A stretch of 64,000 bases of DNA from Candidatus Ruminococcus avistercoris (GCA_019120315.1 DWVJ01000036.1:119585-183584); one strand, 5' to 3'. Counted from the first letter of the stretch, positions 47,926 to 57,312 are shown. Made by a program: numbers and translations. Notes: generated by a model from the letters alone, not told the origin.

Positions 47926-49284
47926 ATGGCTTTTAAATTGAAAGTTACACCGGAAATGGAGGCGCTGACCGATATCTGTGTGCAGAACAGCAAGATGGAC
48001 GTGTCTCTTTATGCAAAATACGATGTGAAAAGAGGCTTGAGGGATGTCAACGGGAAAGGCGTTCTGGCGGGTCTGACGCAGATTTCCAATATTGTGGCTT
48101 ACGAAGAAGTGGATGGGAAACAGGTCCCCTGTGATGGGCGGCTGTATTACCGCGGCTATAATATCGAGGACTTAACACAGGGATTTTTAAGCGAGAAACG
48201 CCAGGGCTTTGAGGAAGTGACGTATCTGCTCCTCTTTGGCAGACTGCCGGACGAACAGCAGCTGGCCGACTTTAAAAAGATCCTGGCATCCCAGAGATCT
48301 CTGCCCACCAATTTTGTGCGGGACGTGGTCATGAAGGCGCCCAGCCGGGATATGATGAACACCCTCTCCCGCAGTGTGCTTACGCTTTACGCTTATGACA
48401 ACAATGCGGACGATATTTCTCTGCCCAATGTGCTGCGGCAGTGTCTGAATCTTATCAGTGTGTTTCCTATGTTGTCCGTGTACGGATACCAGGCTTATAA
48501 TCACTATATCCGCGGCAAAAGTCTGTATATTCACCATCCGGCCCGGAATCTTTCCACAGCGGAAAATATATTAAGGATGCTGCGGCCGGATAAGAAATAT
48601 TCGCCTCTGGAGGCGACGATCCTGGATCTGGCTTTGGTGCTTCATGCGGAGCATGGAGGCGGAAATAACTCCACTTTTACCACTCACGTGGTTTCTTCAT
48701 CGGGGACGGATACGTATTCTGCCATTGCCGCAGCTCTCGGTTCGCTGAAAGGGCCCAAGCATGGCGGCGCTAATATCAAAGTCATGAAGATGTTTGAAGA
48801 TATGAAAAATACGCTGCATGACCCCAAAGACCGGGAAGAAGTGGCGGATTATCTGACCCGTCTGCTTCACAGGGAAGCCTTTGACCGCAGAGGCCTGATT
48901 TACGGCATGGGTCATGCCGTTTATTCCATATCCGATCCCAGGGCGAAGCTGTTCAAGAAATTTGTGGAGCAGCTGGCGAATGAAAAAGGACGTCATGATG
49001 ACTTTGAACTGTATTCCATGATCGAAGAGATGGCGCCGAAAATCATTGCCAGAGAGCGTCATATTTACAAAGGCGTCAGCGCCAACGTGGATTTTTACAG
49101 CGGCTTTGTGTACAGTATGCTGGATCTGCCCATGGAGCTGTATACGCCCATGTTTGCCATCGCCCGTATCGCGGGTTGGAGCGCGCACAGGATGGAGGAG
49201 CTGATTAATACGGACAAGATCATCCGTCCTGCCTATAAAAACGTAAAGGATGAGGAGCGGTATATTCCTCTCCATGAAAGATAA
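47926..49284 (+). CDS. Citrate synthase (citrate/2-methylcitrate synthase family)
   Basis: Condenses acetyl-CoA with oxaloacetate, supplying 2-oxoglutarate for glutamate synthesis in an anaerobe. The 452 residues include RGYNIEDL, the active-site region HAEHGGGNNSTFT, GPKHGGANIKV and GMGHAVYSISDPRA with His and Asp of the catalytic set. It is longer at the N-terminus than typical Si-citrate synthases, as common in clostridia. AGGGGTAGG-like bases precede ATG 47926. It stands alone with its own promoter; no aconitase or isocitrate dehydrogenase gene is adjacent. Confidence 0.92.
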   Translation: MAFKLKVTPEMEALTDICVQNSKMDVSLYAKYDVKRGLRDVNGKGVLAGLTQISNIVAYEEVDGKQVPCDGRLYYRGYNIEDLTQGFLSEKRQGFEEVTYLLLFGRLPDEQQLADFKKILASQRSLPTNFVRDVVMKAPSRDMMNTLSRSVLTLYAYDNNADDISLPNVLRQCLNLISVFPMLSVYGYQAYNHYIRGKSLYIHHPARNLSTAENILRMLRPDKKYSPLEATILDLALVLHAEHGGGNNSTFTTHVVSSSGTDTYSAIAAALGSLKGPKHGGANIKVMKMFEDMKNTLHDPKDREEVADYLTRLLHREAFDRRGLIYGMGHAVYSISDPRAKLFKKFVEQLANEKGRHDDFELYSMIEEMAPKIIARERHIYKGVSANVDFYSGFVYSMLDLPMELYTPMFAIARIAGWSAHRMEELINTDKIIRPAYKNVKDEERYIPLHER

Positions 49285-49299
49285 CAGGAGAAATGAAGC

Positions 49300-49809
49300 A
49301 TGCTGAGTCGGTTTTATCCGGATGATTGGGTGGACTCCGCCTATCAGATCGATTATGAAAAAATATATGACCGCGGATACCGGGGACTGATCTTTGATAT
49401 TGACAACACGCTGGTGCCCCACGGGGCGCCGGCGGATGAGCGGGCGATCGCTCTTTTTGCGCGTCTGAAAAATCTGGGATTTTCCTGCTGCCTGCTCTCC
49501 AATAACCAGATGGAACGGGTGTCCTCCTTTAATGAACCGATTCAGGTTTTTTTCATTGAAAATGCTCACAAGCCCTCGGCAAAAAATTACCGCAGGGCCA
49601 TGGAAATGATGGGTACGGATGAGAAGAACACTCTTTTTATCGGAGATCAGCTTTTTACGGACGTGTACGGCGCCAAACGGGCGGGGATTCGAACGGTTCT
49701 GGTTCGCCCCATCCATCCAAAAGAAGAGATCCAGATCGTCTTTAAACGATATCTGGAGAGAATCGTACTTTTCTTTTATAAACGAAAGAGGAAGGAGAGA
49801 AAAGGGTGA
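49300..49809 (+). CDS. yqeG: YqeG-family HAD phosphatase
   Basis: The 169-residue HAD-IIIA phosphatase has the nucleophile motif DIDNTLVPHG, the Ser/Thr motif LLSNNQ, and KPSAKNY with IGDQLFTDVYGA as motifs III and IV. The substrate is not established; YqeG of B. subtilis is in the same subfamily. It follows citrate synthase by 15 bp and overlaps aroK by four bases, so citrate synthase, yqeG and aroK may be one transcript. Confidence 0.88.
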   Translation: MLSRFYPDDWVDSAYQIDYEKIYDRGYRGLIFDIDNTLVPHGAPADERAIALFARLKNLGFSCCLLSNNQMERVSSFNEPIQVFFIENAHKPSAKNYRRAMEMMGTDEKNTLFIGDQLFTDVYGAKRAGIRTVLVRPIHPKEEIQIVFKRYLERIVLFFYKRKRKERKG

Positions 49810-50321
49810 ATCATATTATCTTGATCGGATTCATGGGCTGCGGAAAGACCAGTGTGGGAAGCAGGCTGGCAAAGGATATGGGACTGCCTTTTGTGGACAT
49901 GGATGATCTGATCCGGGAGGAAGCCGGCATGGAGATCACAGAAATTTTTCATCGGTATGGCGAAAGATATTTCCGGCGGCTGGAGACGCAGACGCTGCGC
50001 CGGCTGGGAGAAAGCTCGAAACGGATGGTGATTTCCGCCGGAGGAGGTATGCCGGTGGAGCCGGAAAACCAGCCCATACTGCGCGGGATGGGAACGGTGG
50101 TTCTGCTGGAGGCGTCTGTGGAGACGCTGGCAGAGCGGCTGAAAAACGATAATACCCGTCCTATGCTGGAGGGCGGAGATTTAAAGGAGCGGATTACGAC
50201 GCTTCAAAAACAGAGAAAAGCGGTTTACGAGCAGGTCTGCGATGTGCGGATTGCGACGGATAAAAAAGATTTTTTGCAGATTACAGAGGAAATTCGCGCT
50301 GCCGTGGAAAAAATTAGTTGA
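49806..50321 (+). CDS. aroK: Shikimate kinase
   Basis: Phosphorylates shikimate at C3. The 171-residue product starts NHIILIGFMGCGKTSVG after the initiator, the P-loop. VDMDDLI supplies the DxD shikimate-binding motif, SAGGGMP the GGG triad, and RPML the LID region. GTG 49806 overlaps the yqeG stop and an AGGAGAG site lies just upstream. It completes the shikimate set with aroE and aroD elsewhere in the window. Confidence 0.94.
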   Translation: MNHIILIGFMGCGKTSVGSRLAKDMGLPFVDMDDLIREEAGMEITEIFHRYGERYFRRLETQTLRRLGESSKRMVISAGGGMPVEPENQPILRGMGTVVLLEASVETLAERLKNDNTRPMLEGGDLKERITTLQKQRKAVYEQVCDVRIATDKKDFLQITEEIRAAVEKIS

Positions 50322-50346
50322 AAAAATACGGGATATCATATAAAAT
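50318..50346 (+). promoter_or_regulatory. Promoter of efp
   Basis: TTGAAA at 50318-50323 and TAAAAT at 50341-50346 with a 17-bp spacer; the -35 overlaps the end of aroK. Confidence 0.55.
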
Positions 50347-50390
50347 AGAGCGTAGCGAAGTTATATGCGGATTTAAGGAGGAATAGCTGT

Positions 50391-50948
50391 ATGATTTCAG
50401 CAGGAGATTTTAAAAACGGTGTTACACTGGAAATAGATGGAAATGTCGTTCAGATTATTGAATTTCAGCATGTAAAACCGGGTAAAGGCGCGGCTTTCGT
50501 CCGTGCGAAACTGAAAAACGTTATCAACGGCGGCGTGGTGGAGAAAACCTTCCGCCCCACGGAGAAATTCCCGCAGGCTCGTATCGAGCGTCAGGATATG
50601 CAGTATCTTTACAGCGACGGAGATCTCTATAATTTCATGAATATGGAAACTTATGATCAGATCGCACTGAACAAAGAGACCATCGGGGACGCGCTGAAGT
50701 TTGTAAAAGAAAACGAGATGGTGAAAATCTGCTCCCATAACGGCAACGTGTTCGCAGTGGAAGCTCCGCTGTTTGTAGAGCTGGAGGTTACGGAGACAGA
50801 ACCTGGATTCAAGGGCGATACCGCCCAGGGCGCAACCAAGCCGGCGACGGTGGAGACCGGAGCTACGGTAAACGTTCCCCTGTTTGTGAACACTGGTGAC
50901 AAGATCAAGATCGATACCAGAAGCGGCGAATATTTGTCACGCGTTTAA
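50391..50948 (+). CDS. efp: Elongation factor P
   Basis: tRNA-shaped translation factor that relieves stalling at polyproline motifs. The 185 residues have an N-terminal KOW-like domain ([19 protein letters not shown]) with [10 protein letters not shown], where the Lys in PGKG is the usual modification site. Two OB domains follow and the C-terminus ends in the conserved [23 protein letters not shown] precedes ATG 50391. Position after aroK is common in Firmicutes. Confidence 0.97.
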   Translation: MISAGDFKNGVTLEIDGNVVQIIEFQHVKPGKGAAFVRAKLKNVINGGVVEKTFRPTEKFPQARIERQDMQYLYSDGDLYNFMNMETYDQIALNKETIGDALKFVKENEMVKICSHNGNVFAVEAPLFVELEVTETEPGFKGDTAQGATKPATVETGATVNVPLFVNTGDKIKIDTRSGEYLSRV

Positions 50949-50976
50949 CGGACAGAACTGTTCAAAAAGAATGACT

Positions 50977-51002
50977 GCTCAGGCGTCTGCCTGAGCGGCG
51001 TC
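50977..51002 (+). terminator. Hairpin after efp
   Basis: GCTCAGGC (50977-50984) pairs with GCCTGAGC (50989-50996) around GTCT. The T stretch after it is interrupted, so strength is uncertain. Confidence 0.6.
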
Positions 51003-51136
51003 TTATTCTATATTTCATTTTGGCACAATCGTGCTTGTTATTTTCCCTTTTTTATTTTCAATTTTAAAGATTTTCCATGGCTTTGGAGATTCGTCTGCGC
51101 TGCCATTGAAAAAATAAAAAAAGAAAGGATGATTGT

Positions 51137-52030
51137 TTGGATTACAACACATTCAAAGAAAAACTCAGGGAACTGGTAGAAGAGGCGCTGGGGCCGGAGT
51201 ATGTAGTTTTTCTGCGGGAGGTGCCGCAGAATAACGGTATTTCCCAGGATATGCTGATGATCTGGCGAAGCGGAGAAACCGCAGTACCGGCTATCGGCAT
51301 GAAAGGCTATTACGCCAGCTTCCTGCGGGGCGCTTCACTGGAAGGACTGGCGGATAAGGTGACTGCCGTTTATGAGGATCATCTGCAGTCGACAGTTATG
51401 GGAGAAGAAGGATTTTCCAGGTACGATAACGTAGCTCCTTTCATCTGCGCCAGGCTGATTAATTATGAAAGAAACAGAAAACTTTTGGAGCAGATCCCCC
51501 ATCGAAAGATCCTGGATCTGGCGATGATCTATTATTTCCGCGTAGAGGGTTTTTCCGGCCATATCGCGTCTTCTTTGATCAACAACGCCCATATGGAATG
51601 GTGGAAGGTGACAGAGGAGGAACTGTTTAAAAGAGCCAAAGAAAATACCTGCCGGCTGCTCCCGCCTCATATAGTGGGGATGAGGCAGCTGATCCGGGGA
51701 ATCGCAGGGAGAGATATCTTTCCGGCAGATGAGGAAGAGACGGAAACGATGTATGTGCTGACCAATAAGGAAAAATATTTCGGATCCGTATGTTTCCTCT
51801 ATCCCCGGGCGTTGGAACAGATCAGTTCATTTTTTAAAAGCAGCTTCTTTATATTGCCCAGCAGTATTCACGAGTCTATCATCGTGCCCGATTCCGGGCG
51901 TTTCAATCCAGAAGATCTCAGAGTAATCGTACAGGATGTCAACCGGCGCGCCGTAGCTGAGGAGGAGATACTCTCCGACCAGATTTATTATTATGACCGG
52001 GAGGAGGAAAATTTAAAAATAGAAATGTAA
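51137..52030 (+). CDS. DUF5688-family protein of unknown function
   Basis: The 297-residue soluble protein resembles the DUF5688 family found mainly in Lachnospiraceae. It starts DYNTFKEKLRELVEEALGP and has a repeated-looking middle with ERNRKLLEQIPHRKILDLAMIYYF. It has no signal peptide, membrane segment or known catalytic motif. Such proteins are often found in several copies per genome. The start is TTG 51137 behind AAAGGATGA. Nothing nearby suggests a function. Confidence 0.75.
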   Translation: MDYNTFKEKLRELVEEALGPEYVVFLREVPQNNGISQDMLMIWRSGETAVPAIGMKGYYASFLRGASLEGLADKVTAVYEDHLQSTVMGEEGFSRYDNVAPFICARLINYERNRKLLEQIPHRKILDLAMIYYFRVEGFSGHIASSLINNAHMEWWKVTEEELFKRAKENTCRLLPPHIVGMRQLIRGIAGRDIFPADEEETETMYVLTNKEKYFGSVCFLYPRALEQISSFFKSSFFILPSSIHESIIVPDSGRFNPEDLRVIVQDVNRRAVAEEEILSDQIYYYDREEENLKIEM

Positions 52031-52038
52031 GCTTTTTC

Positions 52039-52067
52039 TTTACAATTCCCTGAGGATGTGGTATGAT
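52039..52067 (+). promoter_or_regulatory. Promoter of the tRNA-Arg gene
   Basis: TTTACA at 52039-52044 and TATGAT at 52062-52067 with a 17-bp spacer, ending 30 bp before the tRNA. Confidence 0.6.
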
Positions 52068-52096
52068 AATCAAGCATGATGTGAAAACACATGTGT

Positions 52097-52169
52097 GCAT
52101 CTGTAGCTCAGGGGATAGAGCAGTGGTTTCCGGTGCCACGTGTCGGGGGTTCGAATCCCTCCAGATGTG
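52097..52169 (+). tRNA. tRNA-Arg (anticodon CCG)
   Basis: A cloverleaf folds: acceptor GCATCTG with CAGATGT, D-arm GCTC/GAGC, anticodon stem GTGGT/GCCAC with loop TTCCGGT (anticodon CCG, reads CGG), and T-arm GGGGG/CCCTC with loop TTCGAAT. The 3' CCA is not encoded. The first acceptor pair would be G-U. It stands alone between DUF5688 and an SH3-domain gene. Confidence 0.92.
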
Positions 52170-52220
52170 TTGGTATTTCAGCGGGTTTGAAGTACCTGGT
52201 GAAAAGGAGGTCATATAAGT

Positions 52221-53147
52221 TTGGATAATTTTAGAGAATGGCTTTCCGACAATCTCAGATATATCCTGCTTGGACTTTTTATTATACTTGCGTTGGCTGT
52301 GATTTTTCTTGGCATCCGTTTCCTTTCATCCAGAGTTGGCAGCGATGATGAAACAGCCCAGGTGCAGCAGGAAGCGTCAGACGATGAGATAAAAGAAGAT
52401 GCTTCCGCGGATGCAGCGGCGAACGAGCCAACGGCAGCGCCAGAAGGGACGGTTGCTCCGGAAAAGGTTCCTCTGGAAAAAGAAGCTTATCCGGAAGTGA
52501 CGACTGTGATTCAGACTTACTATACGGCGCTGGGAAATAAGGATACGGCAGGAATTAAAAGTGTGGTGGACAGTCTGGATGCCACAGAGGAAGCAAAGAT
52601 CACGAAGGATCCTTATATTGAGGATTACGGTGATGTGGAAACTTATACAGTGGAGGGGCCGTCGGAAGGAACTTATGTGGTGTTCGCCAGATACACTTAC
52701 AAATTCAAAGATATTGATACGGCGGTGCCGGGACTGAGTCAGCTGTATGTCTGTACCGATGAAGACGGCAAGCTTTATATTGCCACACGGGAGCAGGATC
52801 AGCAGACGCAGGAGTATATAGAGAACACTCTGGATCTGCAGGAAGTGCAGGAGCTCAGAGAAGAGGTGGAAGCCGATTATGAGACTGCGCTGGAAAGTGA
52901 TGAGAATCTGAGAGATTTTATTGAAAATATCGGCGTAGGTACTTCGAAAGCAGCCTCGGCTGCCGAGGGTGATCAGCTCACAGTAAAAAGCGACTGCAAT
53001 GTGCGGTCTGAACCCAGTGAAGAGGGTGAGATCCTGGGCAAGCTGGGAGAAGGTCAGCAGGTGACTAAGATGGGAAGCGAAGGCGACTGGATTGAGATCA
53101 CTTACGAAGAGCAGACCGGTTACGTGCGAAGCGATTTATTTGAGTAA
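52221..53147 (+). CDS. Membrane-anchored protein with C-terminal SH3 domain
   Basis: The 308-residue protein has a short N-terminus, one membrane segment at about residues 11-32 (YILLGLFIILALAVIFLGI) and an acidic Ala/Glu-rich linker. A central folded domain follows, then a C-terminal bacterial SH3 domain (SDCNVRSEPSEEGEILGKL to GYVRSDLFE). The SH3 part probably binds peptidoglycan. The middle domain is not recognised. TTG 52221 follows AGGAGG. A strong terminator closes the gene. Confidence 0.82.
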   Translation: MDNFREWLSDNLRYILLGLFIILALAVIFLGIRFLSSRVGSDDETAQVQQEASDDEIKEDASADAAANEPTAAPEGTVAPEKVPLEKEAYPEVTTVIQTYYTALGNKDTAGIKSVVDSLDATEEAKITKDPYIEDYGDVETYTVEGPSEGTYVVFARYTYKFKDIDTAVPGLSQLYVCTDEDGKLYIATREQDQQTQEYIENTLDLQEVQELREEVEADYETALESDENLRDFIENIGVGTSKAASAAEGDQLTVKSDCNVRSEPSEEGEILGKLGEGQQVTKMGSEGDWIEITYEEQTGYVRSDLFE

Positions 53148-53153
53148 ACAAAG

Positions 53154-53194
53154 CTGTTATGGATGTCAGCGATGACATTCATAACAGTTTTTTT
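53154..53194 (+). terminator. Intrinsic terminator after the SH3-domain gene
   Basis: CTGTTATGGATGTCA (53154-53168) pairs with TGACATTCATAACAG (53173-53187), with one G-T pair, and is followed by seven T's. Confidence 0.92.
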
Positions 53195-53219
53195 ATATGT
53201 GCGATGAAAGGAGAGGCTT

Positions 53220-55244
53220 ATGTGGGAAAAAGCGATTTGTCCTTATGATTGCCCGGCAAGCTGCGGGCTGTTGGTGAAGGTGGAGAATGGAAAAATAACA
53301 GAAGTCAAGGGGGATTTGGGCCATCCGGTTTCCAGGGGAATCATCTGCAGGAAAATGAAGGGGTATCCGGCTTCGGTTTATCATTCTGAAAGGATTCTTT
53401 ACCCGATGAGAAGAACTGGGAAAAAGGGAGAAGGGAAATTCTGCAGGATTTCCTGGGAAGAGGCCGTGGAAGAAATCAGCAGCCGTTGGAAAGATATCAT
53501 AGAGAAATGGGGAAGCGAGACGATCCTGCCGGCTGTCTATTCCGGCGTTATGAGCGACATCCAAAGAAACTGCGGCCATGCCTTTTTCAATCGGTTAGGC
53601 GCTTCGCGCATTGTGATGACGCTGTGTTCGTCTGCCAAGGGAGAGGGATACCGCCAGGTAATGGGAAATACGCCCAGCCTGTCGCCGGAGGAACTAAAGG
53701 ACAGTGACTTCTGCCTGGTCTGGGGATGCCATGCCAAAGCGACCAGAATACACAGTTTGATAGACCGGGTGAATAAGAAAAAAGACAAAGGCCGGACGGT
53801 TTTGATCGATGTTTATCAAAATGATACGGCTTCCTATGCAGACCAGGTGGTGCTGATCCGGCCGGGAACGGACGGCATGCTTGCGCTGGCGATGATGCAT
53901 GTTCTGGTGCGGGAACACCTGGCGGATGAGGAATTTCTGAGAGAAAAGGCACAGGGATTTGATGAATTCAAAGAGACGCTGAGGGAATACACGGTCCAAA
54001 AGGCGGAACGCATCACCGGGGTGAGGGCGGATGTGATTGAACAGCTGGCTCTGGAGTATGGCAGGGCGCAGGCGCCGTCGATTCTGCTGGGAAGCGGAAA
54101 TTCCCGCTATCGAAACGGAGCGATGACGGTTCGGCTGATTACGCTGCTGCCGGCTGTGGCAGGAGCATGGAAAAAGCCGGGAGGCGGATTGTGCGGGTGC
54201 CGGGTGACCAGGGGAGGACTGACGGATCTGGATCAGATCAGACGGCCGGATTTTCGGAAAAAACCGGCGAAAAGCGTTAATATCAATCAGCTGGCCGGAG
54301 CGCTCTTGGATGAAAAAGATCCGATCCAAAGTCTGTATGTGTACGGGCTGAATCCTGTCGATACGGTCAGCGATCAGAATGCACTGCGAAAAGGCCTGAT
54401 GCGGGAAGATCTGTTCACGGTGGTTCATGAGCGCTTTTTGACAGATACGGCCCGGTATGCAGACATTGTGCTGCCGGCCACATTTTCGGTGGAGCAGACG
54501 GATATTTACAGGGCTTACGGTTATCCCTCCATCGGATTTGCTCCCAAAGCGGTGGAACCGGCCGGAGAGTGCAAAAGTAACTGGAACACTTTTTGTGTGC
54601 TGGCAAAAGCGATGGGATTTGAAGAAGATTTTTTTGGATGGAGTGAAGAAGAAATGGCTCGCCATCTTCTTGACGATCCGACAGACCAGCTGATGCGGGC
54701 GAAGAAGGAGGAGAGGGAAGCTCTGAGAGAAGGGGGAAGCTTGAAAATGCCCAGGGAGGATCATCTTCGGATAGAAACAAAAAGCGGGAAAATTCTGTTT
54801 GTCAATGAAAAAGAAAAGGAGAGAATGCCGCGCTATCTGCCGGTGGAAAGGGAAGAGGAGTATCCCCTCCATCTTGTGGCGGTTCCCTCTGAATATACGC
54901 TGAACAGTGAATTTGCCGACAGAGAGGAACTGGTAAAAGCAAGAGGACCGATGACCCTCAAAATCCATCCAGACGATGCGAAGCCGCGAAAAATTACAGA
55001 TGGACAGAGAATTTTCTGTTATAACGATCTGGCAAGGGTGGAGTTTATCGCGCGGCTGACCCCGGGACTTTTGCCGGGAACAGTTGCAGCAGAAGGGGTT
55101 TATGACCTGGCACATTCGCTGAATGGGCAAACGGTCAACGCTCTGCACCATCAGAGACTGTCGGACTGCGGGGAGGCGACCACACTGAATGACAACAGGG
55201 TGGAAATATGTCTGGCGAGGGAAGAGTCTTTGCAAGAATTATAA
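53220..55244 (+). CDS. Molybdopterin-dependent oxidoreductase (DMSO reductase superfamily)
   Basis: The 674-residue catalytic subunit. The N-terminus has the 4Fe-4S motif CPYDCPASC with a fourth Cys in GIICRK. Typical Moco-binding regions follow: a possible metal ligand Cys about 136 in LCSSA, GTDGMLALAM, and the C-terminal domain with RHHQ-like contacts near the end. No signal peptide is seen, so it is cytoplasmic. No ferredoxin or membrane subunit genes adjoin. The substrate is unknown; related proteins include formate, acetylene or polysulfide enzymes. AGGAGAGG-like bases precede ATG 53220. Confidence 0.86.
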   Translation: MWEKAICPYDCPASCGLLVKVENGKITEVKGDLGHPVSRGIICRKMKGYPASVYHSERILYPMRRTGKKGEGKFCRISWEEAVEEISSRWKDIIEKWGSETILPAVYSGVMSDIQRNCGHAFFNRLGASRIVMTLCSSAKGEGYRQVMGNTPSLSPEELKDSDFCLVWGCHAKATRIHSLIDRVNKKKDKGRTVLIDVYQNDTASYADQVVLIRPGTDGMLALAMMHVLVREHLADEEFLREKAQGFDEFKETLREYTVQKAERITGVRADVIEQLALEYGRAQAPSILLGSGNSRYRNGAMTVRLITLLPAVAGAWKKPGGGLCGCRVTRGGLTDLDQIRRPDFRKKPAKSVNINQLAGALLDEKDPIQSLYVYGLNPVDTVSDQNALRKGLMREDLFTVVHERFLTDTARYADIVLPATFSVEQTDIYRAYGYPSIGFAPKAVEPAGECKSNWNTFCVLAKAMGFEEDFFGWSEEEMARHLLDDPTDQLMRAKKEEREALREGGSLKMPREDHLRIETKSGKILFVNEKEKERMPRYLPVEREEEYPLHLVAVPSEYTLNSEFADREELVKARGPMTLKIHPDDAKPRKITDGQRIFCYNDLARVEFIARLTPGLLPGTVAAEGVYDLAHSLNGQTVNALHHQRLSDCGEATTLNDNRVEICLAREESLQEL

Positions 55245-55404
55245 ATTGTGCGGCGGCGGGAAAGAAAAAGCACCTGATTTTGCCGTTTTTTAAAGCAGGA
55301 TATCTATAGCGGGAAAGCCATTTTCAACCTATAATAGTCTTAACAACAAGGGGAACGACAAAAAAAGAAAATAAAAAGTTGTTTCTGAAAAGGGAGGCAA
55401 ACTG

Positions 55405-56226
55405 GTGAAAAAGTGGAAATATTCTGTATCTTCCGCTGACGATGCACCTTCTTCCGCACCGATCCTGCTGAAGGGTTCTATTTGTGAGAATCTGAAGACA
55501 GCATCGGAACTGGGATACCAGGCGATCGAAGTGCATACCAGACCGGATGAGGAGTTTGATTACGAAGCCATCCGCAAAGCAGAAGAGCAGTATGGCGTAA
55601 AAGTGGCCATGATTATCACGGGCAGACTGAATACAGAAGGCTTATGCAGTCTGGTGGATGACAGGCCCTATGTGACAGATGCCGCGATGAAAGGCATGAA
55701 AGATTACGTGGATATCGCAGAAAAGATGAAAGCGGATCTGGTAATCGGATGGATCAAAGGCAATGTGCCTGCAGGCGGAAACCGGAAAAAATATATCGAC
55801 CGCCTGGCCAGAAACTTAAGAGTGCTGGCATCCTATGCGAAGGAGCGGGACGTTAAACTGAATCTGGAAGTGATCAATCACTATGAAGTGAATATTTTCA
55901 CCACGGCGGACGAGGTGATGGATTTCCTGGAGGAATACCATATCGACAACCTCTACGTACATCTGGATACCTTCCACATGGGGATCGATGAATGCGATCC
56001 GGTGAAAGCGATCCAGCGCTGCAAGGGAAAAATCGGATATTTCCATCTGGCGGACAATTCCAGAAGATATCCGGGAACGGGACAGTTTGATTTCAAAAAG
56101 ATCCTGAACGCTTTGGAAGCGGCAGGGTACGACGGATACCTGTCCGTGGAGTGCTTCCCCTGGCCCAGCGAACTGGAAGCGGCAAAAGGAGCGCTCGCCT
56201 ATATGAAACAGGTAGAATCTAATTAA
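55405..56226 (+). CDS. iolO: Sugar phosphate isomerase/epimerase-fold protein, IolO-like (5-keto-L-gluconate epimerase)
   Basis: The 273-residue TIM barrel of the xylose-isomerase-like superfamily. SELGYQAIEVHTRPDEE, LNLEVINHYE, VHLDTFHMGIDE, GYFHLADNSRRYPGTGQFDF and YLSVECFPWP closely follow the Thermotoga maritima IolO pattern. That enzyme interconverts 5-keto-L-gluconate and D-tagaturonate in inositol breakdown. Metal ligands (Glu, Asp, His, Glu) are in these motifs. GTG 55405 follows GGGAGG. It opens a four-gene set; TATAAT at 55330-55335 lacks a good -35, hinting at activator control. Confidence 0.75.
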   Translation: MKKWKYSVSSADDAPSSAPILLKGSICENLKTASELGYQAIEVHTRPDEEFDYEAIRKAEEQYGVKVAMIITGRLNTEGLCSLVDDRPYVTDAAMKGMKDYVDIAEKMKADLVIGWIKGNVPAGGNRKKYIDRLARNLRVLASYAKERDVKLNLEVINHYEVNIFTTADEVMDFLEEYHIDNLYVHLDTFHMGIDECDPVKAIQRCKGKIGYFHLADNSRRYPGTGQFDFKKILNALEAAGYDGYLSVECFPWPSELEAAKGALAYMKQVESN

Positions 56227-56267
56227 GTTTTACATAATAAAAAATTCAAATCAAGGAGGATTACAAC

Positions 56268-57230
56268 ATGTCAAAATGGCAAATTCCCGCACAGGGCGGC
56301 AACATGGAAGCTGCAAACGGTATCTATTACCAGAACATGACCAACAAAGAAGTGGCAGAACGTCTGAAAAAAAATGACGTTATCCTGATTCCGGTGGGTT
56401 CCACAGAGAATCACGGACCTTCTGCTCCCTACGGAGAAGATACTTATCTGGATACTCGTCTTTGCGAGCAGGTTGCAAAGGCGACAGGATGTACCGTAGC
56501 TCAGCCCATCTGGTATGGTTCTCATCCCTACCATCATCTGGGACAGAAAGGTACCATCATGATTCCGGAAGAAGTTCTGGCTGATTATCTCTGCTACGTA
56601 TTCGCAGGCTTCTGGAACACCGGTTTCCGTAAAATGATCGTGGTAAACGGCCATGGACAGGATTACGTAATCCCGCTGGCTATCCATAAATTCGGCAAGA
56701 AATTCCAGGTTCCCGGCATCATCCTTTATACTCATTTCTGGAATGCTGCAAAAGAACAGCTGGATACGAAAGAAGGCGGCGGCCCATACGACACACCCTT
56801 CGTACATGCTGACGAAGTAGAGCAGTCCTGGTCACTGGCTCTGTTCCCGGAATTCATCAAGAGAGAAGACGAAGTAGTAACAAAAGCTTATCCGCTGCTT
56901 CCTCCGGGACACATCAACAACTCAGCTGAGCGCGGAGTAGGCCCGATCAAATGGTACAATGCATTTGGTTCCTGCGCAATGGAATGTATTGTACAGCCGG
57001 AAGGCGTTATCGGAAATCCGAAGCTGGCAGATGCTGAAAAAGCACGCGCCGGTGTGGAAAGAACTCTGGATTACCTGGAAAAACTGGTTAACGATATTCT
57101 GGAGAAATATCCGGCCGGAGAACTTCCGCCTATCGATATGATGACCCAGAGAAAACGCGAAGATATCGAAGCCGTTATCAAAGGCCCGAACGCTCCTGGC
57201 GGACGTCATATCTATACGCTGACTTACTAA
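56268..57230 (+). CDS. iolN: Creatininase-family amidohydrolase, IolN-like (3-dehydro-scyllo-inosose hydrolase)
   Basis: The 320-residue creatininase-fold metal enzyme has PVGSTENHGPSAPYGEDT and GHGQD as its metal-binding motifs and FVHADEVEQSW in the second half. In the Thermotoga pathway IolN opens the ring of 3-dehydro-scyllo-inosose to 5-keto-L-gluconate. The call rests on the neighbouring iolO- and iolM-like genes, since creatininase-family members have several substrates. A perfect AAGGAGG precedes ATG 56268. Codon use is noticeably biased toward forms typical of highly expressed genes. Confidence 0.75.
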   Translation: MSKWQIPAQGGNMEAANGIYYQNMTNKEVAERLKKNDVILIPVGSTENHGPSAPYGEDTYLDTRLCEQVAKATGCTVAQPIWYGSHPYHHLGQKGTIMIPEEVLADYLCYVFAGFWNTGFRKMIVVNGHGQDYVIPLAIHKFGKKFQVPGIILYTHFWNAAKEQLDTKEGGGPYDTPFVHADEVEQSWSLALFPEFIKREDEVVTKAYPLLPPGHINNSAERGVGPIKWYNAFGSCAMECIVQPEGVIGNPKLADAEKARAGVERTLDYLEKLVNDILEKYPAGELPPIDMMTQRKREDIEAVIKGPNAPGGRHIYTLTY

Positions 57231-57243
57231 TTGAAAGGGAAAC

Positions 57244-57271
57244 GGCCGGGGCAGCGTAAAGCTGTCCGGCC
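57244..57271 (+). repeat. Intercistronic hairpin between iolN and the first Zn dehydrogenase
   Basis: GGCCGGGGCAGC pairs with GCTGTCCGGCC around GTAAA with one mismatched position. No T run follows, so it more likely stabilises the mRNA than terminates it. Confidence 0.6.
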
Positions 57272-57312
57272 TGTAAAAAGAATATCAAAAAAGAAAATGG
57301 AGGATATGAATT

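Noticed and set aside
53694..55235. A 513-codon minus-strand open frame inside the molybdopterin oxidoreductase gene
   Set aside because: No motif or ribosome-binding site, and the plus-strand frame has the Moco and 4Fe-4S motifs.
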